Shown here piece after piece: positions 20,042-32,311 of a stretch of 64,000 bases of DNA (position 1 is the first letter of the stretch; each line of letters starts with the position of its first letter). This DNA is from Ptychodera flava (taxonomy: Eukaryota > Hemichordata > Enteropneusta > Ptychoderidae), in assembly GCF_041260155.1 (NCBI RefSeq), contig NC_091928.1, positions 46,974,137-47,038,136 of the forward strand, in the 5' to 3' direction. A model generated the notes under the pieces. The model did no database searches, was not told the DNA's origin, and saw only the letters and a program-made list of their open reading frames with translations. The position numbers were made by a program, and so were the translations under genes.

Positions 20042-22833
20042 CTGGTTTATTCATTGTTTGGACCGAATAGACCGTTATATTTATGGTATTATTTTATTGT
20101 GCTTTTGGTAAATTTTAACATGGATGTCAGACAGATCAGAATGTACTAACGTTTCTCTTGGTATATTTATTCATCTTCCTAACTTTTTGTTTCCTTAGCT
20201 TTGTATTAGATTTCGAAAGTATGGGTGAATGTTGAATTCTGAATAATAAAAATACCGCAATTATACGGTGTCGCTCAAATTTGATCAGAATTGGTATATA
20301 CCAGTATGGGTTACCAATGATCAACAATAAATGTTGTTTCTATCTGTTCAGTGGAGGAAAATTCTACGTTGATGTTTTGGCAATGATTTCTGCACAGTAC
20401 AACCAGAAAAACAACAAGAAATATTTAAACCAGAAAAACAAGAATGACAAAAGTAATTAAGGTCTAACTTTAGGTACTGGAGGTCAACTTTAGCAACATG
20501 CATAGCAGAAACACGCGTACGCCCCTCTTAGTTTAGTATAAACGGTCTTCCCATCTACTGTCTATGGTTGCAGCTGGTCTGTTAATATGTAACAGTTCAT
20601 AAACAATGACAGGAAATGAGTCAAGATCAGTGGAGTTTGCCTGTTTCTCACTGGCAGGTATGCCTCCTGCACATTTGCAGGATTTCACTTTTTCTTACCT
20701 CATTTGCACATTTTTGACACTGATGTGTTCATTTGAACAAATTCACATCTCAACCCCTGCATCTACCTGTACACCAAATACTGAGATGGTAGCTTTGGCG
20801 GTATGGGAGCCTTTGTGTGTGACGGACATACATCCGCACATACGGTACCCACAAATATACAGACATACAGACATGCAAATCAGATGCAAATGAACTGATT
20901 CAGCTTATACGATAACCTTACAATTGGTACACCAAATGTGAGCTAAAAATGACTACATCGTCAAAAATTTGTTGCCTTGTCAACAATTCAAACTCATGAT
21001 ATCGCATGTACATGCCATTGCAAGAAAGGGCTTCCGAAAGTTTCCTCTTTTACGAGCAAATCACAAATTTTGATCACAATCATCTCCTTTCAAAATGGTG
21101 CTTTGCATTCTTCATCGCCTCTTCTAATCGCGAATACAAGACAATGTTAAAATAGTACCTTCGCATATTCTGTTTCACCGCCAGCTTGTCTTCATCCAAA
21201 TGAACTAAAATGCCTTTAACGTGGTCCCTGTTACGAATGAACATTAATTGACTTCGGCAAGGAGTCACCTTTATACGACTAGTTCAACACCACTCTCTTA
21301 TGAAAGTAAATGTCACCACTGCATCAAAATATAAATTTACACTAATGTGTTGTCTATATTATAGAATAATACATGTGAATTCACATAAGTCCCCATGAAT
21401 ACAGGCGTGCTGAATACAAGCAATGAATTCTATGCTATGTTCATCTGTTTATGCACTATCAAGTTAAAATACCGGCAATAATCCATGTTTATTTATACTT
21501 TAAGTATAAGAGGATTTTCATGCAGTTAATGCCTGGATCAGGGGGAACCAGCAGCTGCACGTCGACCAGGGTCACTATCAGTAGATGACTTTTGTGTAGG
21601 AAATTTTCATCTGAGATGACAGCAATTGATGAAACGCCGACAGAATAAGCAAAATCACAAACAGGTGCTCCCTAAATTTTATTTTTCAACCTTGGAAGTT
21701 TTGAAGTCATAAAGGGCATTGCACCTTTCTTATTAATAGTAACCTTGCCCACAGGGACGAAAAGTGTGACTTTTTTAGATTAGTTCTGGTCGCACATTGT
21801 CCCACAGGAGGCTCCTGACCTCGGATAAGCAACGACTTTGAAGGTTTATACTACTCCACAAACATATGAAAACCCTGTCATGTCGTGAATTTGCTAAAAC
21901 GATGATTTTAAGAGTACGTGCATTTTGCAAACACTTTTCATACTCCATGAAGTTTTCTTCGGAGCCCGAAAATTTCAGGTAATCATGACTAGTTCGGAGG
22001 TAAAGTATCAAAATGTGGAGAATTTTGGAGGCACAATTTGGATACCTGAATGCTGATTGCTCTCTCCCGAAAAATTGCAGTTCAGGTTGAAGTCATTTGC
22101 GATTTTCAAATTGTACTGCAGCGACATCCTTTTCAGCAGCTTCAGCTCGGGCACTCGTAGCTCAAGTTGAACGATAGTAAAACTATCTCCTAGACTTGTG
22201 GTCGCGGTGGCCATTTCTCCAGTAACATTTGGTAAAATAATACACACCAACCTTCTTTGTCCTCGTTTTGGGTCCTTTATTGTAATTAGTTTTCTTGTCT
22301 GTAACAACATGTTATATTTTTACTAAACTCCTTCTGATGAATATGTATTACACTGTATCATATCTGTTTTAGAGTTCGAAATAAATAAATAGAAAGAAAG
22401 AAAGAAAGAAAGAAAAAAGTAATGCGCTATCCTTTTCCTTTCTGCTCGGGACGAAAAATGTTTTCAGACTTGAAGACAGATTTTAATGGACTGTTTTTCT
22501 TGTCTACAGTAAGACTTCATTTTTTCCAGCCATATTTTGCCATTTCTAGAAATGAACAATGTTTATGGGACCCGGAGACAAAGAGTCGATGCTTGCATGC
22601 GCACGATAGCATGGCCCCACCATTTAACTCGAAATCGTGGATGACGTTACTTTTTACCGGCTGCCAACGTATTCATAATACTTTCATGGACATTCGTAAC
22701 AATTCCTACCCTGCAATTGGTGGAGTAAAAGAGCAATAGTTCGTGGATTCTGCGCTAAAAGTATGTTTTATTCACGTCTGTATTCTGTGACGAAGCCGTT
22801 GATCCAAATCATAAAGCCTCGCTTTCGCTTGAG
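20040..22833. other. Noncoding upstream region of copy B
   Basis: Colinear with copies A and C. It contains about 690 bp (about 20252-20946) missing from A, whose two ends share TAAAAAT, and a (GAAA)n run near 22390-22410. No exon or domain seen. Confidence 0.6.
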
Positions 22834-22903
22834 CCAATCGCTCTTTCGCGTTGACGCCGTTTAAGCTTTATGCAAATATAGGCAAATTAGTCCTAAATAT
22901 ATA
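22834..22903 (+). promoter_or_regulatory. Core promoter of vWD gene copy B
   Basis: CCAAT at 22834-22838, octamer ATGCAAAT at 22870-22877 and TATA-like TAAATATATA at 22894-22903. The untranslated exon ends at 22951 before GTAAGT. Same arrangement and spacing as in A and C. Confidence 0.6.
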
Positions 22904-23093
22904 GAGCAGTCAGTTATCGTCTAGCTACAGAATACAGCTGGTTGATAAGAGGTAAGTAGTACTTATTTCACCCTTCCTAGAACTAATTGCTTTTTTAAAC
23001 TAATCATACTTTGTGTCAAGGTTGATATTTTTTCCTGATGATTAATTGCAAACTTCACAGTTCTAGCGCGAGGTCTTTTTACCCCTGATAACT

Positions 23094-23315
23094 TTAACCC
23101 TTTGAGGGCTGTAATTTTCTCCCACCAAAATTTTAGTGCAAAATGTTACCAATTTTTTTGAATTTTCTGTAATGTTTTGATAATTTTGGACCAAATGGAT
23201 ATCACATTTCATAAGGTACAGTTTTTTCTCAACATTTTGGAACAAAGCTGAGACAAATTGACTGGGGTTTATTTTATAAAGGAACAAAAACTGACTTTGG
23301 CGCTCGAAGGGTTAA
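23094..23315. mobile_element. piggyBac-like MITE (TTAA), copy B, intron 1
   Basis: 222 bp including TTAA on both sides. The ends AACCCTTTGAG and CTCGAAGGGTTAA are inverted repeats. Orthologue of 3078-3263 and 39064-39278. Confidence 0.75.
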
Positions 23316-23556
23316 AGTGAGAAAAAATTAGCCCTGAAACTGAGTTTTGGTGAAGAAGCCTATCATGTTTGTTGTTAGAAAGTTATCTTTGCCTCGATGT
23401 GCAAATAGTAAGAGAACATACCCTCCAAGATTAAAAACCTGTCGATGAGACCGTCAGAGGATGGAGTTTGTCTTTCTTTGTGGTATGTTGGTTATTTTTC
23501 CCTGCGACTGTGATGATGCATGTGTTATGTTTGAAAGCATCGTTTGACTTGGCAAT

Positions 23557-23812
23557 TTAAGGTAGTATGCGCCTCGAAAGTGAAAGACTTAAACTCAAAT
23601 TTCCTGTCTACGGAACGTATATCTATTCTCTTATCAAATTAAGAATATAAAGATGCAATATTTGACATTTACTGATGTTTGCAATTTAAACTCACCACCA
23701 TCCCTGTGTAGCTTTAAAATGAGAATGAGAAATGAAACTAATGATGGATCATCAAAGAATTATAAAAAATCGAGCGATCCGACATCTATGCCAAGGCGCA
23801 TTTTACCCTAGA
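23557..23812. mobile_element. TTAA MITE, GGTAGTATGCGCCTCG family, copy B
   Basis: Begins TTAAGGTAGTATGCGCCTCG and ends CCAAGGCGCATTTTACCCTA, its inverted counterpart. It has an internal deletion relative to copy C. Confidence 0.65.
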
Positions 23813-23952
23813 TTTCCCGTTACAAATGCGAGGCATTTGCTGTCAACCTTCCTATTTCTATGCTGCTGTATGAAATAATTTCACTTTCTCACTATGTCAA
23901 GTTGTAGTTAGTATAGCAAAACTTACACTGCCTTGATTTGAATTGTTTAAAG

Positions 23953-24165
23953 AACACGATTGGAACGAATTTGGGATAATTGGATGACTGAGTAATATCG
24001 ATTCCATCTTCAAATGTAACCATAACTACTATTCTTTTTCAGCTACACACTTGTTTTTATGAGTATTTTGTAATATCGCAACATTCAATTATACGGCACC
24101 TAACACTTTTGAGAAATTTGCAAAATATGAAAATCCAATTGTCCCAAATTAGTTCCCATCGTGTT
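23953..24165. mobile_element. AACACGATTGGAAC MITE, copy B
   Basis: Inverted ends AACACGATTGGAAC / GTTCCCATCGTGTT, 213 bp, in intron 1. Shared with C (39977-40189) and absent at the matching place in A (about 3935). Confidence 0.75.
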
Positions 24166-26352
24166 CAAGGGAGCTGACAGTTGTTCTTGGTTATATTTAA
24201 CATGTCTTATTTTATATTTATTATTATAATACCGTTGGGATGCATATGTTTGCATAGATTATACAAATGTCATGAAGCTGAACACAGTTGGCAAAGACTT
24301 AGCCATCTCCCCACTTCATGGTTGTCAAGTAGACCGACGAATGATTAAAAGACTCAGAGAGGACCCGTAGTATGCTTCAACATCCAAGACAACATAGAAG
24401 CAGCCATAACTGGCGTAAAATTCTCCAACACAAAGAAAAAAACACTGACAGTTAATTTGTGTTTTTGAGGGTTTTTTTGGTTTGTTTGTTTGTTTTTATT
24501 TTTACAATCACTGATAGGGACAGAACATTAGCAGGATAAAATAAATTTGTATTGTCCGTATTTTAAAAGGCCAATAGCTGAAAGATTTCTTGATTTTTTC
24601 CATTACTGCTGCTTTTAATGCCGGTTACTGTTTCTTGTTACAGATAATTCATTTGTCAACAATACCAATGCAGTTTACACATTGTTCTGCCTGAGTTGAC
24701 GAGCTGGGCACTTTGTAATGTTATATGTTTTGGAGTAGGACATATAATTATGTAGTTATCATTAAAACAAACAAAGTATGGAAAAGAAAGGAACTATCAA
24801 GCTTATCAGACTTACGAAAGACACTTCGTTTCTAGGAATTGTCACTTTTTTAGAGAAGCAGAATATGTCTCAAAACTTAATCTTGTACCAAATTATGATG
24901 CTTCCGAGTCCTTCACTCAATAATAAAAAGTACTTTTTCAGTCCCTTGTTCAACATCCTCTTATTTCTATATTTTCTAACAGTTGAGACTTCAAAATGTG
25001 GATGAAAACAGTAGCTGTTGTGCTGTTGGTGGTGGCAATTAGCTTTGCCGACGCCGGGGTAAGTTGATCGTGTAGGATTGTATATTGTGACTCTTGAAGT
25101 ATCTTTATCTACATCACAGACACAAACGGAGATGCATGAGCTGAAAAATCTACGAATATGACCTTTAACAGTTTCCTTGGGAGTCTCTAGCTCAGTACTC
25201 TGTCATAAAACTGACCCTTGCCCCAGCCGCTGGAAATTAATGAGTAACACCGTCTTCACAAATCTCCACTTTTGCCATTTCACTGATTTAGTGGTTGACA
25301 AACTTGAGTATTTCAACACAGTTTGAACAAATCTGAATCAGGTGGTCCCCGGGACATGTGGTCACACACTGAGCAGGTAGACACTTTAATAATAAACGGT
25401 AGAATCTTTTACAGCAATGATTACTAATGACAAAAGATTTTTCAGCGAGTTTATATGGTGCAAATAAATCTAAACTTCATGTTACATTCAATCTCTAAAA
25501 TTTTAAGAATCATTCATGCTATAGCAGCATGTGATCATTACAACTAATTAATAGGGCGTCACGTCTGTATCCTTCTCTGCCATACAAGAACGAAATTCAG
25601 AGGTGTCTCTTCAAAAGTTCAGGTGATTATGGCTTTCCGTATTTTGCAATTTTGCGCCCCCTGCGGTTGATGACGAGAGATATTGGCTAAAATGCAAAGC
25701 AGTTTCATATTGGATAAAGGATGCAGTTACATTCTAGCCATACTGGCATTGACTGCGGAACGTGAATCAAGATCAAAGTGTCAACATTTGTGTAGGCAAT
25801 GCCCTGTCTGTGACAAGTCGAAAACAGTTCGTTTACACTGAGAGGATAAAACAAATCAACATCAAGTACACAGTTATTATCCATTAGCAGAGATCTAATA
25901 AAGTTTGGCTGGTCCTAAAAATACATTGAAACAAAATGGTTGTCGTGTAGCAATAATCGATTGTATTCCGAAAAAATGTATTATTCTTTTGATAGTTTGA
26001 ACCAAATTAGATGTGGTATGTAGTGGTTTTTGCCATGGAACATTTCTGGATAGAATAATGACAGATACGTTCCTACATCGGAGAGCATCACTCATCGAGT
26101 GAGTTTATATCTATTTGCCGCAAAGTGCGAACAAATAGGTATGTCTATTTGATGTTCTTGATAAAATGACAACTATTTGGCCGTATGGAATTACATCGCG
26201 AAACAAACTGAATTGCAGATGTGTCGCACGGTCAGTTTTCTTAAGCCATATTTGAACCAAGCCTGTCTATCATGAAAGGGTGTTATAGAAAGTTACAAGT
26301 ATATCAAGATGAGATAAAGACGGTGCTTGCAATAGGATTCGAACTCACAACC

Positions 26353-27034
26353 ACAGACAGACTGGAAACGCGGCATGCCTTTTGTTCCATGGTCGTCTCG
26401 GTAGACTTTTGGCTTTACATATTAAAATGAGCTTCAAAGGTGTTAAACTTTTTGGAGGTTTTGTTTGTTGTTGATAATTGCACGAGATTATGCGAAAAAT
26501 ACGACAAGATGGCATCGTCCTTCCAGGCGCGTAGAAACCATAGTTACTTTGTGAGCTCCCAGGCCAGAAACACTGCTTCACGCTTATCAAAACATAACAC
26601 GCCAGCAGTTTCATAAACATGTCCTTCCTTGACGCAAGTGTACAAGACGGTATGACTGACCGTAAACCATTGAGTAAAACCAGACAGTATCGATAAAAGA
26701 CTTTCAAATTTGGTCCAAACACACTCATTATATATTTATAAAAATATGAGAGGAATTTTTAAAAGGTAAAACTCACTTTCCTGGAGCTCAAAACACTCCC
26801 GTTTTCGCCAGCACGTCAATTTCGCTCAGCACCACACGATAACAACAACAACACAAACTTTGCCGAACATACTTTCGCTTAACAGTCGGCGAAAATCCGA
26901 AAATGGGTGCATGGTCGGCACTCTTCGGAAAAGAGAGGCGAGAGCAACATGAGGCGAGGCGAACATGGATGGGTTACGTAACCGCTTCACGCCTTAAACA
27001 ATACCCGTTGCGCCTCTCTATATGTTTCTCTGTG
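26353..27034 (-). mobile_element. hAT-like 680-bp element inserted in a SINE, copy B
   Basis: Reverse complement of the element at 12731-13430, flanked by an 8-bp TCACAACC on both sides (26345-26352 and 27035-27042). Copy A has one TCACAACC at 8678 and no insertion. The target lies between the Pol III A and B boxes of a minus-strand SINE. A roughly 100-codon frame (start near 26728 on the minus strand) is shared with C but interrupted by a stop in A. Confidence 0.75.
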
Positions 27035-27285
27035 TCACAACCTACGGTGTCAAGTCACCTAGCGGACAAGCAACAGACAGTACCGATCAGCCAAATCCCT
27101 ACTCTCAAAAAGAGTGGTTCGTTAACTGAGCTAAATTATTACATTTTCTGACTGAGGCCACTCAACACGTTGTAGAGTTTAGAAGCTCTTACGCTCGTAC
27201 ATTCACAAACGTTATCGCTTAAACTGGGCGAACGACATGAATGAATTGTTACAAAATAGCCATCGACTTTCCCCGTAGAATAATA
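27035..27285 (-). mobile_element. Remainder of interrupted tRNA-derived SINE, copy B
   Basis: Continues the SINE cut at 26352. On the minus strand the A-box region TTTGGCTGATCGG lies in this part and the B box GTTCGAATCC lies across the insertion at about 26335-26345. Confidence 0.55.
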
Positions 27286-28553
27286 CATTGAAGATATACT
27301 ATATAGTTAGTCTCAGATGTGATGAGTCTGTTTAATCGTTCCTGACATGAGAAATTCCTGTAAAAGTGACAGCAAGGCGACCATATTTGACTGTTGCGCG
27401 AAACGAATTCACCTTCATATGCATGGCATAACTCATTATTGATGCGTCAGGTTTGAAAGAAATCAGTTTGTGGCAATGGCTGAGAAATGACTCCGGACGA
27501 ACGCACGCACGCACGCACGCACGGACAAACATAGGGAACTGAATCCTCGTGTTACTAAAGAGCCTCTTACGAATGGGATACATGTAAATGCAATATGCCT
27601 AGACTCATATTTGGAGGAAATGATTGAATATAAACCTTCTCAATCTTGTGATCGTAACTCGTTTATATTACTGATGGAGTTCATCTAAAGTAATAACATA
27701 ATGTCCCCCTCCCCCCACTAAGAACAAAGTAGTAGGAACGACCAAGGTCTCTTCTCAAACGAGCAACTTTTCGAACGTATACTTTCATTGAAAAATTAAG
27801 ATTTATCAATGTAAATTTCGGCACAGAATGGTTAGAATTAAGTTTGCCAGATAATCTACAAGGTAGCTTTCTTATCACCTCACCTTGTAGTATATTAATA
27901 TACTGCCTCAAGTGTCTTATGTCAGCTGGATATGCAGAATTTTACACTGTAATATTTATTTAAAACCAAATCCACGTTATAAATGTGATAAGCGGGGTGC
28001 GATTGCTAAAACTACCCATTGCATGTATTAACTCGGCGCTCCAGATGATATGTATGATAACTATTACCAAAGTAGTGGTGAGTATTAGACATTTGATAGC
28101 GATACTATGAATATTGGTAGTAAGAATGACTGTTCACTTACAAGGATGCAATCATGAGCTTTGTACTTTACAGTATGTGAATATCTCGCAACGCTGTAAA
28201 TCGATAAGATTAACTTAACGATTACCATGTTGAGGTTTTTATATTTTGTCTCAGTTCAAGCGATATGGAAATCAACGAAGAGCACTACCTGGACTAAACA
28301 TCTTGGATCTGGACGAAGCCATCAGCCCAATAACATCTGGTACGTATTGCGTCAAAATTATACATTTAAACTACGGTCCCTGGTACAGTTTTTTTTCATT
28401 TCGCCGTTCCTCCAAATCAATATTCATACTTTGCCTTGATTTTATTGGAAATTCATCAAATCCTGTGAGCAATATCTTCTGTTCTCTTCAGTTGCTGGGG
28501 AAATACATGAATAAACAATAACTAACCAGATTTCTTTCTCTTTCACTCCCCAG

Positions 28554-28565
28554 CTATCCTTCCCG
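28554..28565 (+). other. 12-nt microexon, copy B
   Basis: CTATCCTTCCCG between a pyrimidine-rich acceptor and GTAAGTTTTCC. Phase 1 to phase 1, inserting Ala-Ile-Leu-Pro before the LGQIGDL start of the vWD domain. Its length divisible by three makes optional inclusion possible. Confidence 0.55.
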
Positions 28566-30097
28566 GTAAGTTTTCCTTTACCTAAGGAATATGAGATGCG
28601 TTGTTTTCTTTGCCTTTTACATTATCAGAATGAGTGTGGCGTCTAGCCTAACCGCTACCAAGGTCATTCCAAGTCAGTGGGCGTGGAAATATCAAACTAT
28701 CCGTAAATTTGCAGAGTAAACTTCAGCAGACAGTCGTGTTAATGGTCACGTGTTGCATAGATCGCGTGGGATGAGCATGACAGCCACAAGCAAGCCAGTA
28801 ACTGCTGTTGCCGTGAAAAGCAAAGCGACAGGGGCCAGTCTAGCTTAACCGCTACCAAGGTCATTCGAAAATTCATCTGTAGATCACAGAGAATATCTGT
28901 CTCGACATTAGAACAACATTCTTATAAGTTCAATTCAATGCATACACTACAACAGTTTTTTGTAGGTAAACAATACCAACACTTCCTTACGGGAAAATAA
29001 TAACTTAGTATTCGTTAACTTCCTCTTCAGCGCTGGGACAAATAGGTGACCTTCAAACATTTGATGGCCTCAAATTCAAATTGAAGGCGAAGCCTGCACC
29101 TACATGCTGTCAAAGATATGCGATGGCAACTCCGATTTCTCCATTACCGCGAAGGTTGTTCTTGGGAGCAAGAATGCAAAAATCAAAGCAACTTTAGGAT
29201 CTCTTAATATTGTTTACAAGGGCTCTCATTTATCCCTCCTGGAAGACGGCATAATAAAGGTTTGTCATTCTAAGTTTTCAAGAAACTCTGCTTCATATAC
29301 CTTACTTGGTGACAGCGGAGATACAGGATTTGTTCATTGTCTCAGTCGATGCGTCATTACGAAAGTAAACAATCCATTATATGACATTTTTCTCTTCCTC
29401 TCCGGATCTTTATCAAATCTGACGAGATGAGGTTGTCAAAAGGTAAATAGAAATCTGCGAGAAGACAAATGTTGAAGCAAATGATTCGAATCGTCCTGCC
29501 TTCTTTCCCAAAATAAACACCAACATTAATTAACCGAACATTAAAGAGCGAATTCAAGTGGCAGTAAGCAGGCATTGTCCAATAGAGTGTCAACTATTAG
29601 AACGCTGTCAATTGAAATTTAGATTGTTGATTACCGCTCCTAAGATTTAGTGTTTCAATGCTGGCCATAATTATGCATCTCAATTTCTATAGGTTGGCAA
29701 TAGAGATGTAACAGACCTGATACAGCTCGGCATATTCAAGGACTTTGCTAACGGCGCCTTTAGATTAAGATGGGACTTGCTCAACATTTCTCAAAGACGC
29801 ATCAGGGTAGACGTTGGTGACGTATTGAGCATCTTCTACAATGGAAATGGTAATCTGGTCGTCGGGATTCTAGACGAAAGTCTCCGCAGCAACTTGTGCG
29901 GTCTTCTTGGCAATTTCAACGGCAAAGTCGACGACGACCTGATGTACTTGATAGACGGTGTCTGGAAAACGGCCAATCCTGATATAGATATTGAAGTTGA
30001 AGAGTTCGTGAAAGCATGGAAGACTGAGTAAGTTTCTGTCCTAGATGTCCTCTGCATTGTCAGTTTTAATTTGCTTGTATTAATATTGGATTTGTTA

Positions 30098-30305
30098 AAG
30101 GTAGCAGTGGTTAGGGTACCTGACTCACTATCGGATGATGGTGAGTTCGAGACTCCAGCACGGTCTGTTCAACTGCGCAAGGTACTTTACTCCTCATTGC
30201 TCTATTGGGTAGTGGGTTATGAGTACCTCATCTTGTAATTGGTTTCATCTATTGGACGAGTGATTAATAATAAACAAAATAAAAAAATCAATTAATCAAT
30301 TAATA
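30098..30305 (+). mobile_element. Second tRNA-derived SINE, copy B, uninterrupted
   Basis: Orthologue of the interrupted SINE at 12580-13510, with GGTAGCAGTGGTTAGG and GTTCGAGAC boxes and an A/T-rich tail. It shows the empty site of the A insertion. Confidence 0.6.
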
Positions 30306-30780
30306 AATTTAAAGTTAGTATTATTACTATTAGCCCTGCCTCCTGTAGCTTCCTCGCTGCCATAGCGATCTGACGAAAATCATACGGGCATTCATACGGC
30401 ATTTTTTCCTAAATCCATTTAAATAAAATAATGGCTAATGCGTAGGTGCAGTGGTAGCGTTTGATTGAATAAGCGAGAATAAATGCCAGCAGAAAATAAT
30501 ATTGAGACGTCATTTTGTTTTGTCGTTTTCCAATAATGTCTGCATGGTTTAGCTTCTTATAGCATTCCTGTCTTGGTACAGTGGGAACAGAACGGGGAAA
30601 TTCTGTTGCAAGGCTACAATCGACACAAAATAACAATCGCGTTTCTGTTTTTAGTATCGTAATGAGCACGTACACTCCTTGATTTTTTTCTGCTGCTAAA
30701 CTACAAAACACAAAATAACACAGTGATATTGTTTGTTTATGCTTTTACGAACTCTCGTTCACTAATAAAATTGATGTTCA

Positions 30781-31007
30781 CTAACCCTGTGAGCGCCAAA
30801 GTCTATTTTTGTCCTTATTCTAAAATAAACCCCACATAATTTTTCTCGGATTTTTGTCAAAATTTTGAGAAACAACTGTAGCAAATAAAATGTGATTTCC
30901 ATTTGGTTCAAAATTACCAAAAAAAATTACAATAAAATTCATAAAAATTGGTAAAATTTTGCACTAAAATTTTTTGCGGGAGAAATTTACAGCGCTCAAA
31001 GGGTTAC
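30781..31007. mobile_element. piggyBac-like MITE, copy B, second site
   Basis: Orthologue of 13981-14206. The terminal TTAA has decayed to CTAA and TTAC. Confidence 0.65.
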
Positions 31008-31118
31008 ATATCGCTGTACTTCGCCATATACATGTCACAGTATGCTAAGTACAAAATGGTTGTATCTAATGAGTGCACGTTCTATAGTTGAATTTCCTAT
31101 TTTCTCTGCAGATGCTGA

Positions 31119-32246
31119 AAACCCACCAGTTGATAATGACCCGTCAAACATTGAAATGATTCAAGATGGAGTAGACGGCGATAGACACCACGAACTCGTT
31201 GAACAATACTTTATTTTCATGGGAATTAAGATGGAGTTGCATGTTGCCAATAGAGTTTATTCAAAGCTATATTTCTCATCAAAGATGACAAGGAAACCCC
31301 CTCATATTACATAAATTCAGAAAGTAGAATATCGAAAGTTTGCTATGGTAGCAACAGTTTACTCGAAGCATGCATGAAGGGGTGTATATTTGGGGTAAAA
31401 TCCTCAGTTTTGGTAGAAATGATAACTATTAATTTAAGTAAACAAATGAACACTTTTTTCTGAAATGCAATATTTCACTGTGTGGAAAAAAACGACTATT
31501 TTGATTTGCATTATCTATCCCATTCGAAAATGGCATGACTTGAAAGACTGACACTAAAAATGTGATTAAAATCAAGATAAGTACTATTGAAAAATGCCTC
31601 TTAATCAAAATGTAAGATTTTTATTGCAAAACAAAACAAAACGACAAAAACAGTGGTAAATAACAAAACAGCCGTTTTGTATTTAGTACTTAAAGAACAT
31701 AATGTGAAAATTTCAGAACATTTGACCCACCCAAAATGGAGCTAAATTATCTGGAACTCTTGAAATTGGCAGAAATGAGAAGCCAGAAAATTCGGATGAT
31801 TTGCATAGATCTGCATAAATTAACACTGTTTCATCACGCAACTTACGATCAACTGCTTGACAAGCTAAACCAGACCAGTATTTTAATCTTTGGTTAACAA
31901 ATAAATTAAAGTTTAATGAATATTTGAAAACACAAAGTGATTTTTGAGCGCCCCCTGAGTCAGTAAATGTGTAGCTTATATTTAGTTAGATTGAGAAAAC
32001 AATAAAATGTTCATACACAGCAAAGACGATGGCTCTGGTATTCACGTACTTAACAAAATCAGCTCAATGGTGTATTGCAATTGCTATCTTGTAAAGTACG
32101 TCTTTGAGTGGCTTGTGGTATTTCTTAACCATCCGCGTAACAAAAGACTGGTGTAAGAGGATTCAGCTTAACCATTCCCTGTTTAGCCATCTTTCTCTAT
32201 CTCTCTGTCAATTTATTTATATATTTTTCTAGCAATATAACTAGCA

Positions 32247-32311
<65 letters not shown>

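Larger units (their letters stand above)
22924..31118 (+). pseudogene. vWD domain gene copy B (one frame disruption, or a sequence error)
   Basis: Exons: untranslated about 22924-22951; 24983-25058 with ATG at 24996 (MWMKTVAVVLLVVAISFADA); 28255-28339; microexon 28554-28565; 29031-29259; 29693-30027; and 31112-31118. The microexon is 12 nt and in frame (AILP). The first vWD exon is 229 nt, against 230 in A. One base is missing near 29083 in the AAATTT run, shifting the frame to a TAG at 29195. The second vWD exon is fully open and differs from A by a few conservative changes (T to S, I to V). A single 1-nt deletion in otherwise clean exons could be early decay or a base-calling error. If corrected in the reads, this would be an intact 243-aa paralogue. 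Confidence 0.6.

Noticed and set aside
22422-22739. 105-codon frame just upstream of the copy B promoter (matching pieces in A and C)
   Set aside because: The frame is broken in A and split in C, has no domain and no splice context, and spans the region colinear with noncoding DNA.
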